This document shows positions 21,400 to 31,030 of a stretch of DNA of 64,000 bases, one piece after another; positions within the stretch are counted from its first letter, which is position 1; each line of letters begins with the position of its first letter. The DNA comes from Astragalus membranaceus. Lineage: Eukaryota > Streptophyta > Magnoliopsida > Fabales > Fabaceae. The notes under the pieces are model-generated. The model ran no database searches. It was not told the origin of the DNA and worked only from the letters and a program-made list of their open reading frames with translations. The translations under genes were made by a program, and so were the position numbers. The DNA lies in contig CM076846.1 of assembly GCA_039519185.1 (NCBI GenBank), forward strand, positions 75,062,818 to 75,126,817. Direction: 5' to 3'.

Positions 21400-22690
21400 A
21401 TCCTTGTCTCTGGCTTAGCACAATCCGAGAATTCAACTCACTCAATTTCTATGGAAACCCCAATTCGTATAGCTATACCAAATAATGCTAGGGCCCTAGC
21501 TTCAGGTTCATGACTCCCCTCCACTAGGTATGCTACATGAATCTCGGGATCGTCATCCCCATGGTATTTTTTATTATTATCTCGGACATCAAGTCCATTA
21601 CTCGACATGAGATTGCATTCTTTCATCTTATTACTTGAACTTAGACATTTAGGTCTATTACTTGATACTTGTTTGTGTTCACACTCGATACCACAATTAC
21701 TCAGTTTGTATTCAAACCATAACATGAACTTTCTCGTTTTATACCATGAAACGTAAATGATTCGATACATCATACTTCGGTTTATAATTAAACCCTAGCA
21801 TAATGAAATTCTCGTTGCATCGTGAAACGACTTGAAATATAACATATCTTTGTTCAATGATCATTGGGAAAGGTTAAGAAATGAATTGGAAGAGGTTTGG
21901 AACCAAAAGGAATAGCTTTGGACGCATTTTAAAAACGGCGACAGAACTCTGCGCACGGGTCATGCTCAAAAGCGCACGGGTCGTGCTTGACCAAAAAGTT
22001 TAGCTTATGAGTATCAGCAAGGGACGCACGGGTCAAACTAAAAAGCGCACGGGTCGTGCTCCTCTGATTTGCTATTCCGTTCGATCCAAGGTTCGCCCAA
22101 AACCATTTTTAACACAACAACAGTATTCAATCACGTTGTTAACACTTCAAACAATCAACTTGGATACAAATAATCCATCAGATAACACACATCATTGCAT
22201 TAACTTTCAACAAACTTTCTCAACATCAAACACAAATATGGCTTCCCAATAATCAAATCACAACTAATCAATGAACAGTCATTCTAACACAACCATGAAG
22301 AACATCAAGCCAACAACCAACACATCAAATGAAAATTCAATTAATCGAAGAACTCACCTTGATTGTCGCTTCCAACACACAAACACACAAGAAATTTCAA
22401 CGCGAAACATCAAATTCGAACCTAAGGCACCAACACTTCTTCACTTCCCCCAAATTGAAACCCTAGTCATCAACAATCTTCCAAACACAAAATCAAACTT
22501 CAATCCTTGCTCAATCTACCATGGGTTTGCTCCTAAAAATCTAGGAACCTTCAAAATCAGCATTCAACTAAAGATTTCAACTCATCCCATCCCTCTAACT
22601 CACAAATTTCGCAAGGCTCAAAGGAAAGAGAAAGAAGAGGAAAGAGAAAGAAGATATGAACTCACTTGGTGATGGGGAAAACGAAAATGG
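21400..22690 (-). repeat. Degraded LTR remnant related to the F family
   Basis: The order of landmarks matches the LTR at 59186-61121: a GTCATCCCCATGG-type block, ATTGGGAAAGGTTAAG, GGAATAGCTTTGGACGCATT, several copies of the CGCACGGGTCGTGC word (21953-22060), then GAACTCACCTTGA. It is strongly diverged and lacks clear TG...CA ends. No coding capacity is seen. Confidence 0.5.
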
Positions 22691-22719
22691 AAGGGAAAGG
22701 AGTGATGATTCCAACTTCT

Positions 22720-22722
22720 TCT

Positions 22723-22757
<35 letters not shown>

Positions 22758-23540
22758 GTCCTCTTCCTCTTCCTCTTCCTCTTCCTCTTCGTCTTCGTCT
22801 TCTTCTTCTTCTTCCTCTTCCTCTTCCTCTTCCTCTTCCTCTTCCTCTTCCTCTTCGTCTTATTCTTCTTCTTCTTCTTCTTCTTCTTCTTCTTCTTCTT
22901 CTTCTTCTTCTTCTTCTTCTTCTTCTTCTGCTCCTCCTTCTCCTTGTTCTCTCCTGCTCCTCCTCCTCCTCCTCCTTCTGCCCCTTCTTCTTCTTCTTCT
23001 TCTTCTTCTTCTTCTTCTTCTTCTTGTTAAAAATCTTTTCACAATATCGTGTTTTCTTTCAAACTGTTTTCCCATAAAATGCTTTCACAAAGGTTTAAAG
23101 ATAAAACAATTAGGAGAGACTGAGAGATGAGTGCTATCCATAGGAGCAATTCTTCTTCTTCTTCTTCTTCTTCTTCCTCTTCCTCTTCCTCTTCCTCTTC
23201 CTCTTCTTCTTCCTCTTCCTCTTCCTCTTCCTCTTCCTCTTCCTCTTCCTCTTCTTCTTCTTCTTCTTCTTCTTCTTCTTCTTCTTCTTCTTCTTCTTCT
23301 TCTTCTTCTTCTGCTCCTCCTTCTCATTGTTCTCTCCTGCTCCTGCTCCTCCTCCTCCTCCTTCTGCCCCTTCTTCTTCTTCTTCTTCTTCTTCTTCTTC
23401 TTCTTCTCCTTCTTGTTAAAAATCTTTTCACAATATCGTGTTTTCTTTCAAACTGTTTGCCCATAAAATGCTTTCACAAAGGTTTAAAGATAAAACAATT
23501 AGGAGAGACTGAGAGATGAGTGCTATCCATAGGAGCAATT
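22720..23540 (+). repeat. CTT/CTCTTC-rich microsatellite, tandemly duplicated (389-bp period)
   Basis: Two blocks of (TTC)n, (TCTTCC)n and (CTC)n (about 22717-23028 and 23150-23416) are each followed by the same ~120-bp unique segment (CTTTTCACAATATCGTG ... GAGTGCTATCCATAGG) at about 23030-23147 and 23418-23537. Equivalent points such as ATAAAACAATTAGG are 389 bp apart (23101 and 23490). The poly-Ser, poly-Phe and poly-Arg frames here are artefacts of the repeat. Confidence 0.9.
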
Positions 23541-23894
23541 TGATTCTTTGTGGTATTTTAAGCTTCCATATAGACATCCAATGACATTGGACGTGAAGAT
23601 GAGTGCTATCTATCAGCTCATTCACAAGGAAAGAGACTTATTTAAAAATTCTCAAATATTTCAAAAGACAGAGTAATTAAAAAAAAAAAAGAATGGGCAT
23701 GTGACTTGTAGAGTCTAACTGAAAATGAGTCGAAATTTCTCGCACAAGAATCGCTGTCTTCTTTTTTTTTGGTGAAATGAAAGTACAGAGCTTAAAGCCC
23801 CAAAAAAAATCCTTGTCTTGAATGGTAATGAAAAAGAAGTGAAGAGCTTTGCAAAAGAATAAAGAACACAACCGTGTAGTAGCAAGCAAACATC
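23541..23894 (+). other. Upstream region of the zinc-finger-like gene
   Basis: AT-rich, no coding signal, with short A- and T-runs near 23678 and 23762. It probably holds the promoter and 5' UTR of the gene starting at 23895. I cannot place a TATA box or start site confidently. Confidence 0.4.
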
Positions 23895-26800
23895 ATGAAT
23901 CGCTACGACGAACAGAGACTGAGAGATGAAGTGATCTATCTCCATTCTCTATGGCACCAAGGCCCTCCAACTTCTCATCTACCACCAAACCCTATTCATC
24001 TTCCAATTCAACAACTCCGAAACACCACCCCCTTTTCATCCTCACAACCCCTTCTCCGTCCCCATTTTCACGGACATCAGAGTCACCTTCATCCCCATCA
24101 ACACACCATCCACCCATTCGCACCCGCCCACACCAGATCCCTCCTTCCCATCGCTTCAACCCCCTTCAAGAAAAAAAATAAAAATAAAAAGAAAACAAAA
24201 CAAGAAAGAATCGACCGGCCACCACCGAGTCCGGGTCTCGAGTGGCCGTGTCCTCCTCCGCCGCCTCCACCCACGACAGGTTGGGCCGCTTTCAAGCCCA
24301 ATTTGGATCCTCCACTAGTTTCGGTCTCACCTCAAGAGAAGAAGAGGTTTGTTCCGTTGATAGCGCAGAACAAAGCATGCCGAGCTTTCAGGCAGTTTCT
24401 GACATTTACTGACGATGATGGTGATAGTGATAGTGATGGTAATGGTAATGGTAATGATAGTGATGATGATGGTGATGATGATGATGATAGGTTGGAAGAG
24501 TTTGAGAATTTTTTTGTTAGGGTTTTCATGAAGGACAATGAACTGAGGAAGTATTACCAGGAATGTTTCGAAAATGGGGAATTTTGCTGCTTGGTTTGTG
24601 GTGCTGTTGAGAAGAAGAAATGTAGGAAGATGTTTAAGGATTGTATTGGTCTTGTTCAGCATTCAATGTCGATTTTGAGGACCGCGAATAAAAGAGCTCA
24701 CAGGGGTTTTGGACAGGCCGTGTGCAAGGTTTTAGGATGGGACATTGATCGGCTTCCAATGATTGTGATGATGGGGGAACCTCTTGGGTGCCCTGTGGAG
24801 AGCAAGCCAGATGAGGCTGAGGTAATATTGCAATGTAGATTTTGAATTCATTTGAGTTTAATTGTTATGCGTTGTTGGCGTAAAAAGTTTTTACCCCAAC
24901 AACTAATCACAAATCATGATTCAGGTGACTTTTCATACAATTGAGAGAAGACTCAGTCAATTTTAATGAGGTGTCAAGTTGTGATTCATTGACCGCGTAT
25001 AAAACTTTAGAATGATAGTGTATATAAAATAAATCCTTTATTTTATGAGGAAATTAGGATTTTTTGTTTCCCATCTTTTAGTAAGATTGCAGCAGTAGAA
25101 AAATATATGAATGGGGTCTGTTTGGTCATACTTTTTAAAAATAGAAAATTGTTTTTAAAAGTGAACAAAATGACAAAATTTGTTCTTTCTTTATTCTGTA
25201 AAAATATAAATCTATTTTTAGATAGCTGATGAAACATATAGTTTTGTTATGAAACTTGGAAGAAGGCTAAGAGTTTATGCTAATGACATTCAACATCTCT
25301 ATGTCATTAGTTTAGAAACACTTCATATGCAAGTTCACAATTTTGTTTCCTACTTGAATAAATTCATGATTTATACTGGGTTTTTGATTCTAGTGCAAAT
25401 AATTTGTTAATTGTCCTTCTCTTTTCTCGAACTTCTCTCCCATAAATATTTCTCATTTCATAACCTTTGTAGGTAGTTCGAAAGTAATTGCCACTAGCAT
25501 TGGTCAAATCTCTCCTCTTCTTCCTCAAATAAGGATTTTGTCATCCCTTGTTGTAGTCCAAATAATTTAGTAGCAATTAACAAATTGACTTGCACTCTTA
25601 ATTGTTTAGTAAACTTTCTTTCTGAATCTTTCTCTATACAGGAGAAGAATATGGAACGTATTGATGGAGACCTAGGAGGCCCAAGTGGGAAAAAGCATGA
25701 AGAGGCATTAGAAGGACTTAGAGGACCCATGACAAGGTCAAAAGCAAAGATGGCTAAGGAAGCTTTAGAACAAGATGAGGACAACATAGTCGATGTCAGG
25801 GTAAGCTTAGAAGAAGATGAACCTAAATTAGTCCAATTGGTCCAATTTGATGAAAAGTCTAATGTTGGCCATGACATACATTAGTGGTTTAACTTGAATT
25901 TTGTAATTGAGCCTTTGTTTTGGGCTTAAATTGTGTGCAACATAGGAGGAGGATTTAGGCTTAGCCTCCTTGTTGATGTGGTGTGCGCTAGAATGAAAAC
26001 TCTAGTGTGGGTGGTGAGTCAATTTCTCCTCATGTTATCATTGAATTGCAGTTGTTAGAACTTTAATGTATGCGAACAGAGGGATTAAGGATATTGTTGC
26101 CTATACTGATGCAAATTGGGGATGATCTCTTTGTGATTGGAGATTTACCTCAGGAAATAGTGTTCTCTTTGGCGGAAATCATCATTTCATGAAAGGCTAG
26201 AAACAAAATGTGATTACTAGGTGAAGTGTTGGAGCAAAATATCTGGCTATGAATCACTATATGTGAATTCATATGGCTGGAACAACTCATTAAAGAGTTA
26301 ATATTTTGTGAGATTAGGACTATGAGCTTAGTTTGCAATAATCAGGCGGCTCTTCATATTGCATCTACTCTAGACTTCCATGAATGAACCAAATATATAG
26401 ATATTAATTGCTTTTTTCTTTTGTGAGGGGTTGGCTTCTGGAAATATTAGCATATCCTTTTTTAATTCAAATGATCAATTGTCATATTCACTCACCAAAG
26501 CTCTTAAGGGACCAAGGTTTTGTGATATCTGTATCAAGCTTTTGCTTTTGATCTTTACGCTCCAACTTGAGGGAGAGTGTTGGAAATAGAAAATAGTTAA
26601 TTTTTCATTTTCCAAGTAGGATTAGATTCATTCATTCATAGGATATATTGCTTTCTTAAGTTCATTGTATCTTAGGATATATTGCATTCTTAGATTAAAA
26701 TTCACTGTGTTTCTTTCGTGCTTGCATAATATCATTATGATTTAAATGCAGGTATGTCATGAATCTCTGATTTCTGGTGCTGAATTGGTTGACAAAAGTG

Positions 26801-27237
26801 CCAATTGTGAGTCCTCTTCAACTGACTATTATAGTTCAGAAGAGGGTGCAAGTGTTGCCATGCCACAATGGCAGCATAAGGCATTAGAGGCTTGTCAAGA
26901 ATACTTTGCTAATTTCGGGTTTTGTTGTGATGAAGAAAACAACACTGAGGATAAAAATGAGTTAATAGATGATCACAATTCTGAAGAATGTGAGGAGTTC
27001 AAGTTTTTTATGAGGTTGTATACAGAAGATAGTGAGTTGAGGAGATATTATGAAAACAACCACAGAGAAGGGGAATTTAATTGCTTGGTTTGTGGGGGTA
27101 TGAAGTTGAAGAAATGGAAGAAGAGGTTTAAGAATTGTATTGAGCTACTTCAGCATTGCAATACTGTAGAAGGTACAAAAGGGAAGAATGCCCACATGGC
27201 TTATTCACAGGCCATCTGTAAAGTTACCGATTGCTAG
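23895..27237 (+). CDS. Two-exon plant gene with duplicated CX2CX20HX12H domain (unrecognised family)
   Basis: Exon 1 is 23895-24821 (309 codons) and exon 2 is 26752-27237 (161 codons plus TAG). The intron GTAATA...TGCAG is phase 0. The N-terminus has RDEVIYLHSLWHQGPP (residues 10-25). A Pro/His-rich stretch follows, then a Lys-rich NLS-like run (92-103), a Pro run (120-126) and an acidic Asp/Gly tract (173-198). Domain 1 (about 200-285) has C232-x2-C235-x20-H256-x12-H269 and ends QAVCKVLGWDIDRLP. Domain 2, wholly in exon 2, has a similar order (FFMRLYTEDSELRRYY ... CLVCGG ... LLQH ... NAH ... QAICKV) and the same C/H spacing, but stops early. I do not recognise the family. Spacing suggests a zinc-binding, perhaps nuclear, protein. 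The intron (1930 nt) is filled with retroelement debris. This is the only convincing host gene in the window. Confidence 0.72.
25640..25884 (+). pseudogene. Gypsy-like polyprotein fragment inside the intron
   Basis: A short open frame includes RGPMTRSKAKMAKEALEQDE. The GPMTRS(K/R)AK word is common in plant Ty3/gypsy polyproteins. Nothing flanking it is recognisable. It sits in the intron of the gene at 23895-27237. Confidence 0.4.
26060..26700 (+). pseudogene. Degenerate copia RNase H and LTR start in the intron
   Basis: With several stops it reads as Ty1/copia RNase H (YTDANWG, DWRFTSGN, LVCNNQAALHIAS, TKYIDI). A copia-type PPT (CTTGAGGGAGAG, about 26567-26578) and TGTTGGAAATAG follow, as at an LTR start. 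It is a different family from element H and is long inactive. Confidence 0.7.
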
Positions 27238-28250
27238 CTATCGTGTTGAAGGGGAAATCGCTCGGTTCGTCTTGTACAGTTTGAAGGATTCTTTTGGTGA
27301 GTTACCTACTTGATATATCTATCTCAATGCATTGTTTTGTGTTTGAAAAGACAAGGCCTTGTTAATGCTAACTTTATAGACTAAATACATTTGTACATGT
27401 TGAAGTTGAACACAAGAAACCTACATAATTTGGTTTGAGGATTATTTTTGATTTAAATATATGCCGACTTGGTTGAATTTTCACAAGGTGAACCTGAGAA
27501 ATGGCTGATATTCGAATTGGAAATTCAAATATTATTCCTGAAAATCTCACAATTTTGTGTAGAGAGGTCAATTTGGTTTGCCATAATAGTTGACAGCCTT
27601 GCAATTCTGACTTGAAACAAGCATACATCTTTGTCAGGGATTTATCATTTCCGCCTAGCAATTCTGATTTTAAAAAGTGTACATATTTGTTGGGGGTTTG
27701 TGATTTCTACTTTCCCAATGTGGTATTGTGTAAATTTGTGGCAGATTTTTTCAACTTGGGAGATGATGCCATGCTTAGCTTGCAACTAGTTTGTTGGATA
27801 GTCTAATTTGCTCATATTCTTTCCAAAATGTGACTGCATGGTATTTCTAGTACCTTCCATATTAGTCACTACTGTCGTTTGAATAGTTTTAACTAGCTGT
27901 TAGTTATCTTAACTAGTTAGTTCAGTTCAGCTTTATAGAAGTGCTACACCCAAAAGGTTGTGTCAAGCGCGGCAGAACACTTGTGCATAGGAAGCCTCTT
28001 TGCTAAACTTTTTTAAACCACTAGCCTAGTGCGTATCGGTATATTGCCATGAAGTCATAATAGTAATTTGGAAAATAATCATAAGTTGTGAACAATGTCC
28101 AAAATATATGATTTGAAATTCAAGGTGGAAAGAGATAGGTAATATGTCATATAACATACAAATGAAAATTATAGAGTCGAAGAAATTAAAGGAGATTGAC
28201 AATCAGAATTACATTGATCCATAATAATGTATTTGGACATTAGAGGTAAA
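27238..28250. other. Downstream of the zinc-finger-like gene; no gene seen
   Basis: Likely 3' UTR and intergenic sequence. A donor-like TTTTG/GTGAGT lies at 27296-27302. An alternative frame stays open over about 27222-27296. No other recognisable feature. Confidence 0.4.
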
Positions 28251-28254
28251 ATAT

Positions 28255-28840
28255 GCATCCTCATTGACCCTCTTGTTTGCATCTTCGTTGGCCCTTCCGC
28301 TGACACTCTTATTGGCACTCCCGTTACCTCTCTTGTTGCCTTTCTTGTTGCCACTCCCATTGCCTCTTTTGTTGCCACTCCCGTTGCAGCTCCCATTGTT
28401 AGTCTCTCGTTGTCGCTCCTGCTGCCACATGTTAACTCATGTTTTTCTATATGATTTAATATTAATTAAATCATATTTGTTTAATTATAAGTAAGTTATT
28501 TTGTAAAGTTTGGTAGTGGCTAAGTTGTTTTTTTACAATTCTTAATGGTTAAATTGATTGATTTTAATAGTTTTAATAGAGAGATTATAGTAAATAATAA
28601 ATTTTATATGGAGTAAAAATGAAGAAAAAAAATAAGTTTTTTTTTAAAATATGCACCCCACGTTGGCGTTCTGTTGGCGCTCTCCTTGCCTCTCTCGTTC
28701 CCACTCCTGTTCCCGTTGTCGCTCTCATTGTCGATTCCATTGCCAATCTCGCATTGTCGCTCTCATTGTCACGTTATGACTTTTTTTGTATATGACTTAA
28801 TATTAATTTAATCATATTCATTTATTTATAAAAAAGTTAA
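28255..28840. repeat. Two related GTTGCC/CTCCCATTG cryptic repeat blocks with shared flanks
   Basis: Blocks at about 28255-28435 and 28660-28790 consist of degenerate (TTG[CT]C[AG]CTC[CT]C) words. Each is followed by a similar AT-rich flank (ATGATTTAATATTAATTAAA at 28450; ATGACTTAATATTAATTTAA at 28794), so they look like an old local duplication. The Mutator-like element inserted right after the second flank. Confidence 0.55.
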
Positions 28841-29914
28841 GGCTTAATTACAGTTTTGGTCTCCCTATTATGACCAACTCACGATTTTTGTCCTTAAAGT
28901 TTTAATTTGACGATTTTGATCCCCCTGTTTTCCCAATTTGACGAATTTGATCCCCCTCTTAATTTGGTCAAAATTAAGACTCAATTTTGACTGACTCATC
29001 CTACGTGGCAGTCCACGTAGACTGACACGTAGGCACAACCCCCACCCCCACCCCACCCCACCCCACCCCACCCCCACCCCCACCCACTCCCCTCGTAGCC
29101 ACACCCCCACCCCCCACCCACTCCTCATCGTCAGTCTCTCTCTCTCTCCTTTCTCTCTCACCCTTCATCATTTTTTCCAGCGTGGGGAGTGGTGCTCCTC
29201 TGAGTTTTGGAAGCAGGGGAGTGGTAGTGAAGGCGAGGCGAGGATGGGTTTCGGAATCAGAGATCTGTTTGGCGATTTCGCGAGAGTGGTGATGATGGCG
29301 CCGAGGGAGATGACGGTGTCGGAGAGAGAGGATGCGACGAGGGGAGGGGGAGATGCGAAGAGAGAGAGAGAGAGAACGGCGAGGGGAGGGGGAGATGCGA
29401 GAGAGAACGGCGAGGGGGGAGGGGGAGATGCGAGAGAGAACGGCGAGGGGGGAGGGTAGATGCGAGAGAGAACGGCGAGGGGTGAGGGGGAGATGCGAGA
29501 GAGAACGGCGAGGGCGAGGGGGAGGGTGACGCTACGGAGGGGAAGAGGAACTGTTCACCTTTCAGGAGGAAGAAGAAGGTGGGCGTGGGGGAAAAGGGAC
29601 AGTGGAGGGGGAGGGGGGTTCACAGTGGTGGCGGGTGGGAGGGGGGGAGGGTGAAGAGGAACAGTGGAGGGGGAGGGGAAGAGGGTCACGAGGAAGAAGA
29701 AGGCGGGGGGGGAGAGGGGAGGGGTGGGGGGGGGGGGTGCGCCTACGTGGCAGTCCACGTGGGCTGCCACATAGGATAAGTCAGTCAAAATTGGGGTGGG
29801 GGACCTTGATTTTACAAATTGGGAAAATAGGGGGACCAAAATCGTCAAATTAAAACTTCAGGGACCAAAATCGAGAATTGGTCATAATAGGGGGACCAAA
29901 ACTGTAATTAAGCC
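28841..29914. mobile_element. Non-autonomous Mutator-like element (long TIRs, 9-bp TSD)
   Basis: Long terminal inverted repeats start GGCTTAATTACAGTTTTGG on both ends: the left arm is about 28841-29040, the right arm about 29735-29914. A perfect 9-bp target duplication, AAAAGTTAA, sits at 28832-28840 and 29915-29923. Nine-base duplications and long TIRs are the hallmark of Mutator-like elements. No transposase is present. The 0.7-kb GC-rich interior has a short open frame (MGFGIRDLFGDFARV, from 29244) and a 33-bp minisatellite, so it could be captured host sequence (Pack-MULE-like), but I cannot name a donor gene. Confidence 0.85.
29380..29525 (+). repeat. 33-bp GC-rich minisatellite inside the Mutator-like element
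   Basis: GATGCGAGAGAGAACGGCG recurs at 29394, 29427, 29459 and 29492, a 32-33-bp period, joined by G-rich spacers. The open frames across it are repeat artefacts. Confidence 0.8.
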
Positions 29915-29923
29915 AAAAGTTAA

Positions 29924-30582
29924 TTTTAAACATTTGTTACAGGTACGTCTTTTTTTGAGAAAGGATAGTGGTTAAAATCATTAATTTGACTATTATAAAA
30001 AAAATAATTAATTTTAGTAGTTTCACTAAATTATAAAAATAATAAGTAATTATTTTTAGTAAAAAAAGGGGTTAAAAAGTTTATTTTTATGACAAAAAAA
30101 ATTGAAAAAAAAATTCTGAAAGAAATCTTTTTTTTTAAAAAAACAATTTAAAAAACAGTTTTTTATAAAGAAAAACAGTTTTTTAAAAAGAAATTCAGTT
30201 TTTTAAAAGTAAAAAATTTTTTTAAAAAAATAAAAAAAAACTGACACGTCAGCGTGTCAGTATTTTTTTTTGAAAAAAACTGCGAAAAACTGACACGCGT
30301 CAGTATTTTTTTTTTGGAAAAAGGCTCCGAAAAGCTGACACGCGCCAGTACTTTTTTTCCAAAAAGCTGCGAAAAACTTACACGCGTCAGTTTTTTTTTT
30401 TTGAAAAAGCTGTGAAATTCTGATTTTTTTGGTCTTTTAGCGGTGAATTTACTAATTTACCCATATTTTTTACCAAATGGCAAAATTTGAAGATGTCTAT
30501 GGATGTCATTTTGCTAGCATTAGTTTTGATTATATAGATATTAGATTAGATTAGATTAGATTAACTTGCTAATGGATTCCGC
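29924..30582. other. AT-rich spacer with palindromic tandem repeat and TTAGA microsatellite
   Basis: Oligo-A/T rich and non-coding. It holds four spaced palindromes (30241-30390) and a short (TTAGA)n run at about 30541-30561. Confidence 0.6.
30241..30390. repeat. Tandem palindromes around CTGACACGCGTCAG
   Basis: Hairpin-forming copies occur at 30241-30260 (8-bp stem), 30290-30303, 30335-30348 and 30377-30390, each separated by T-runs and a GAAAAAxCTGCGAAAAAC spacer. Period is 42-49 bp. Confidence 0.75.
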
Positions 30583-30787
30583 ATGTTTAGTGAACTCCCA
30601 TGTCCTCTGATTCAAAGTAAATTTCAAAAAATCAAAGCAAATAAAACCCGCACAGAGGTGAAGAAGCAGAAATTGGGAATCCCGTGTAAGGTGGTGATTA
30701 CACCGCAAAAGACAGAGAAAAGGCCAAAGCTATTGAGCACCAACTGCTGGTTGCACTTTGTTTCAGAACTGGATTCACTACAGTCAA
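30583..30787 (+). other. Putative exon upstream of the copia insertion
   Basis: Open, non-repetitive sequence reading FSELPCPLIQSKFQKIKANK and KQKLGIPCKVVITPQKTEKR is preceded by TTTAG and followed by a donor-like A/GTATGA (30788). After removal of the whole 30874-62519 insertion, the intron would be about 94 nt, with a CT-rich tract and CATTTCAG acceptor at 62527. The protein is unrecognised and there may be further exons. It may belong to a separate transcript from the gene at 23895. Confidence 0.4.
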
Positions 30788-30821
30788 GTATGATTGGAGT
30801 TCCTGTATTGTTTAAAATATT

Positions 30822-30823
<2 letters not shown>

Positions 30824-30855
<32 letters not shown>
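30824..30855. repeat. (CT)n microsatellite
   Basis: About 16 CT dinucleotides in the presumed polypyrimidine tract of the intron hit by element H. Confidence 0.85.
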
Positions 30856-30857
<2 letters not shown>

Positions 30858-30873
30858 CCCTTTTTTTGCTGAT

Positions 30874-31020
30874 TGCTGTAAATAGTAGATTAAGTTGTGA
30901 ATATTTATCTGGCCCATTTATTAGGCCCGTTAGATTTACATTTAGAATAGCTTATTTAAATGCATTAGTGCTTTTACTCAATACACAATTGAAATAATAT
31001 TCAGACATTATTTTTCCACA
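30874..31020 (+). repeat. Element H (copia) 5' LTR, about 147 bp
   Basis: It matches 62369-62514 across GTAGATTAAG, GGCCCATTTAT, TTTACATTTAGAATAGC and ATTATTTTTCCACA. It is preceded by CTGAT (30869-30873), against CTGAC (62515-62519) on the far side: a 5-bp target duplication with one transition. TGGTATCATTGG (31021-31032) directly after the LTR is a decayed tRNA-iMet PBS. Confidence 0.82.
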
Positions 31021-31030
31021 TGGTATCATT

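Noticed and set aside
22656..23519. Long open frames of poly-Ser, poly-Phe, poly-Leu, poly-Arg and poly-Glu
   Set aside because: Pure products of CTT/CTCTTC microsatellites that are open in several frames on both strands; no unique protein sequence.
29244..29654. GC-rich open frames in the Mutator-like element as a host gene
   Set aside because: Mostly minisatellite translation; only the first ~25 residues look non-repetitive, too little to call a gene.
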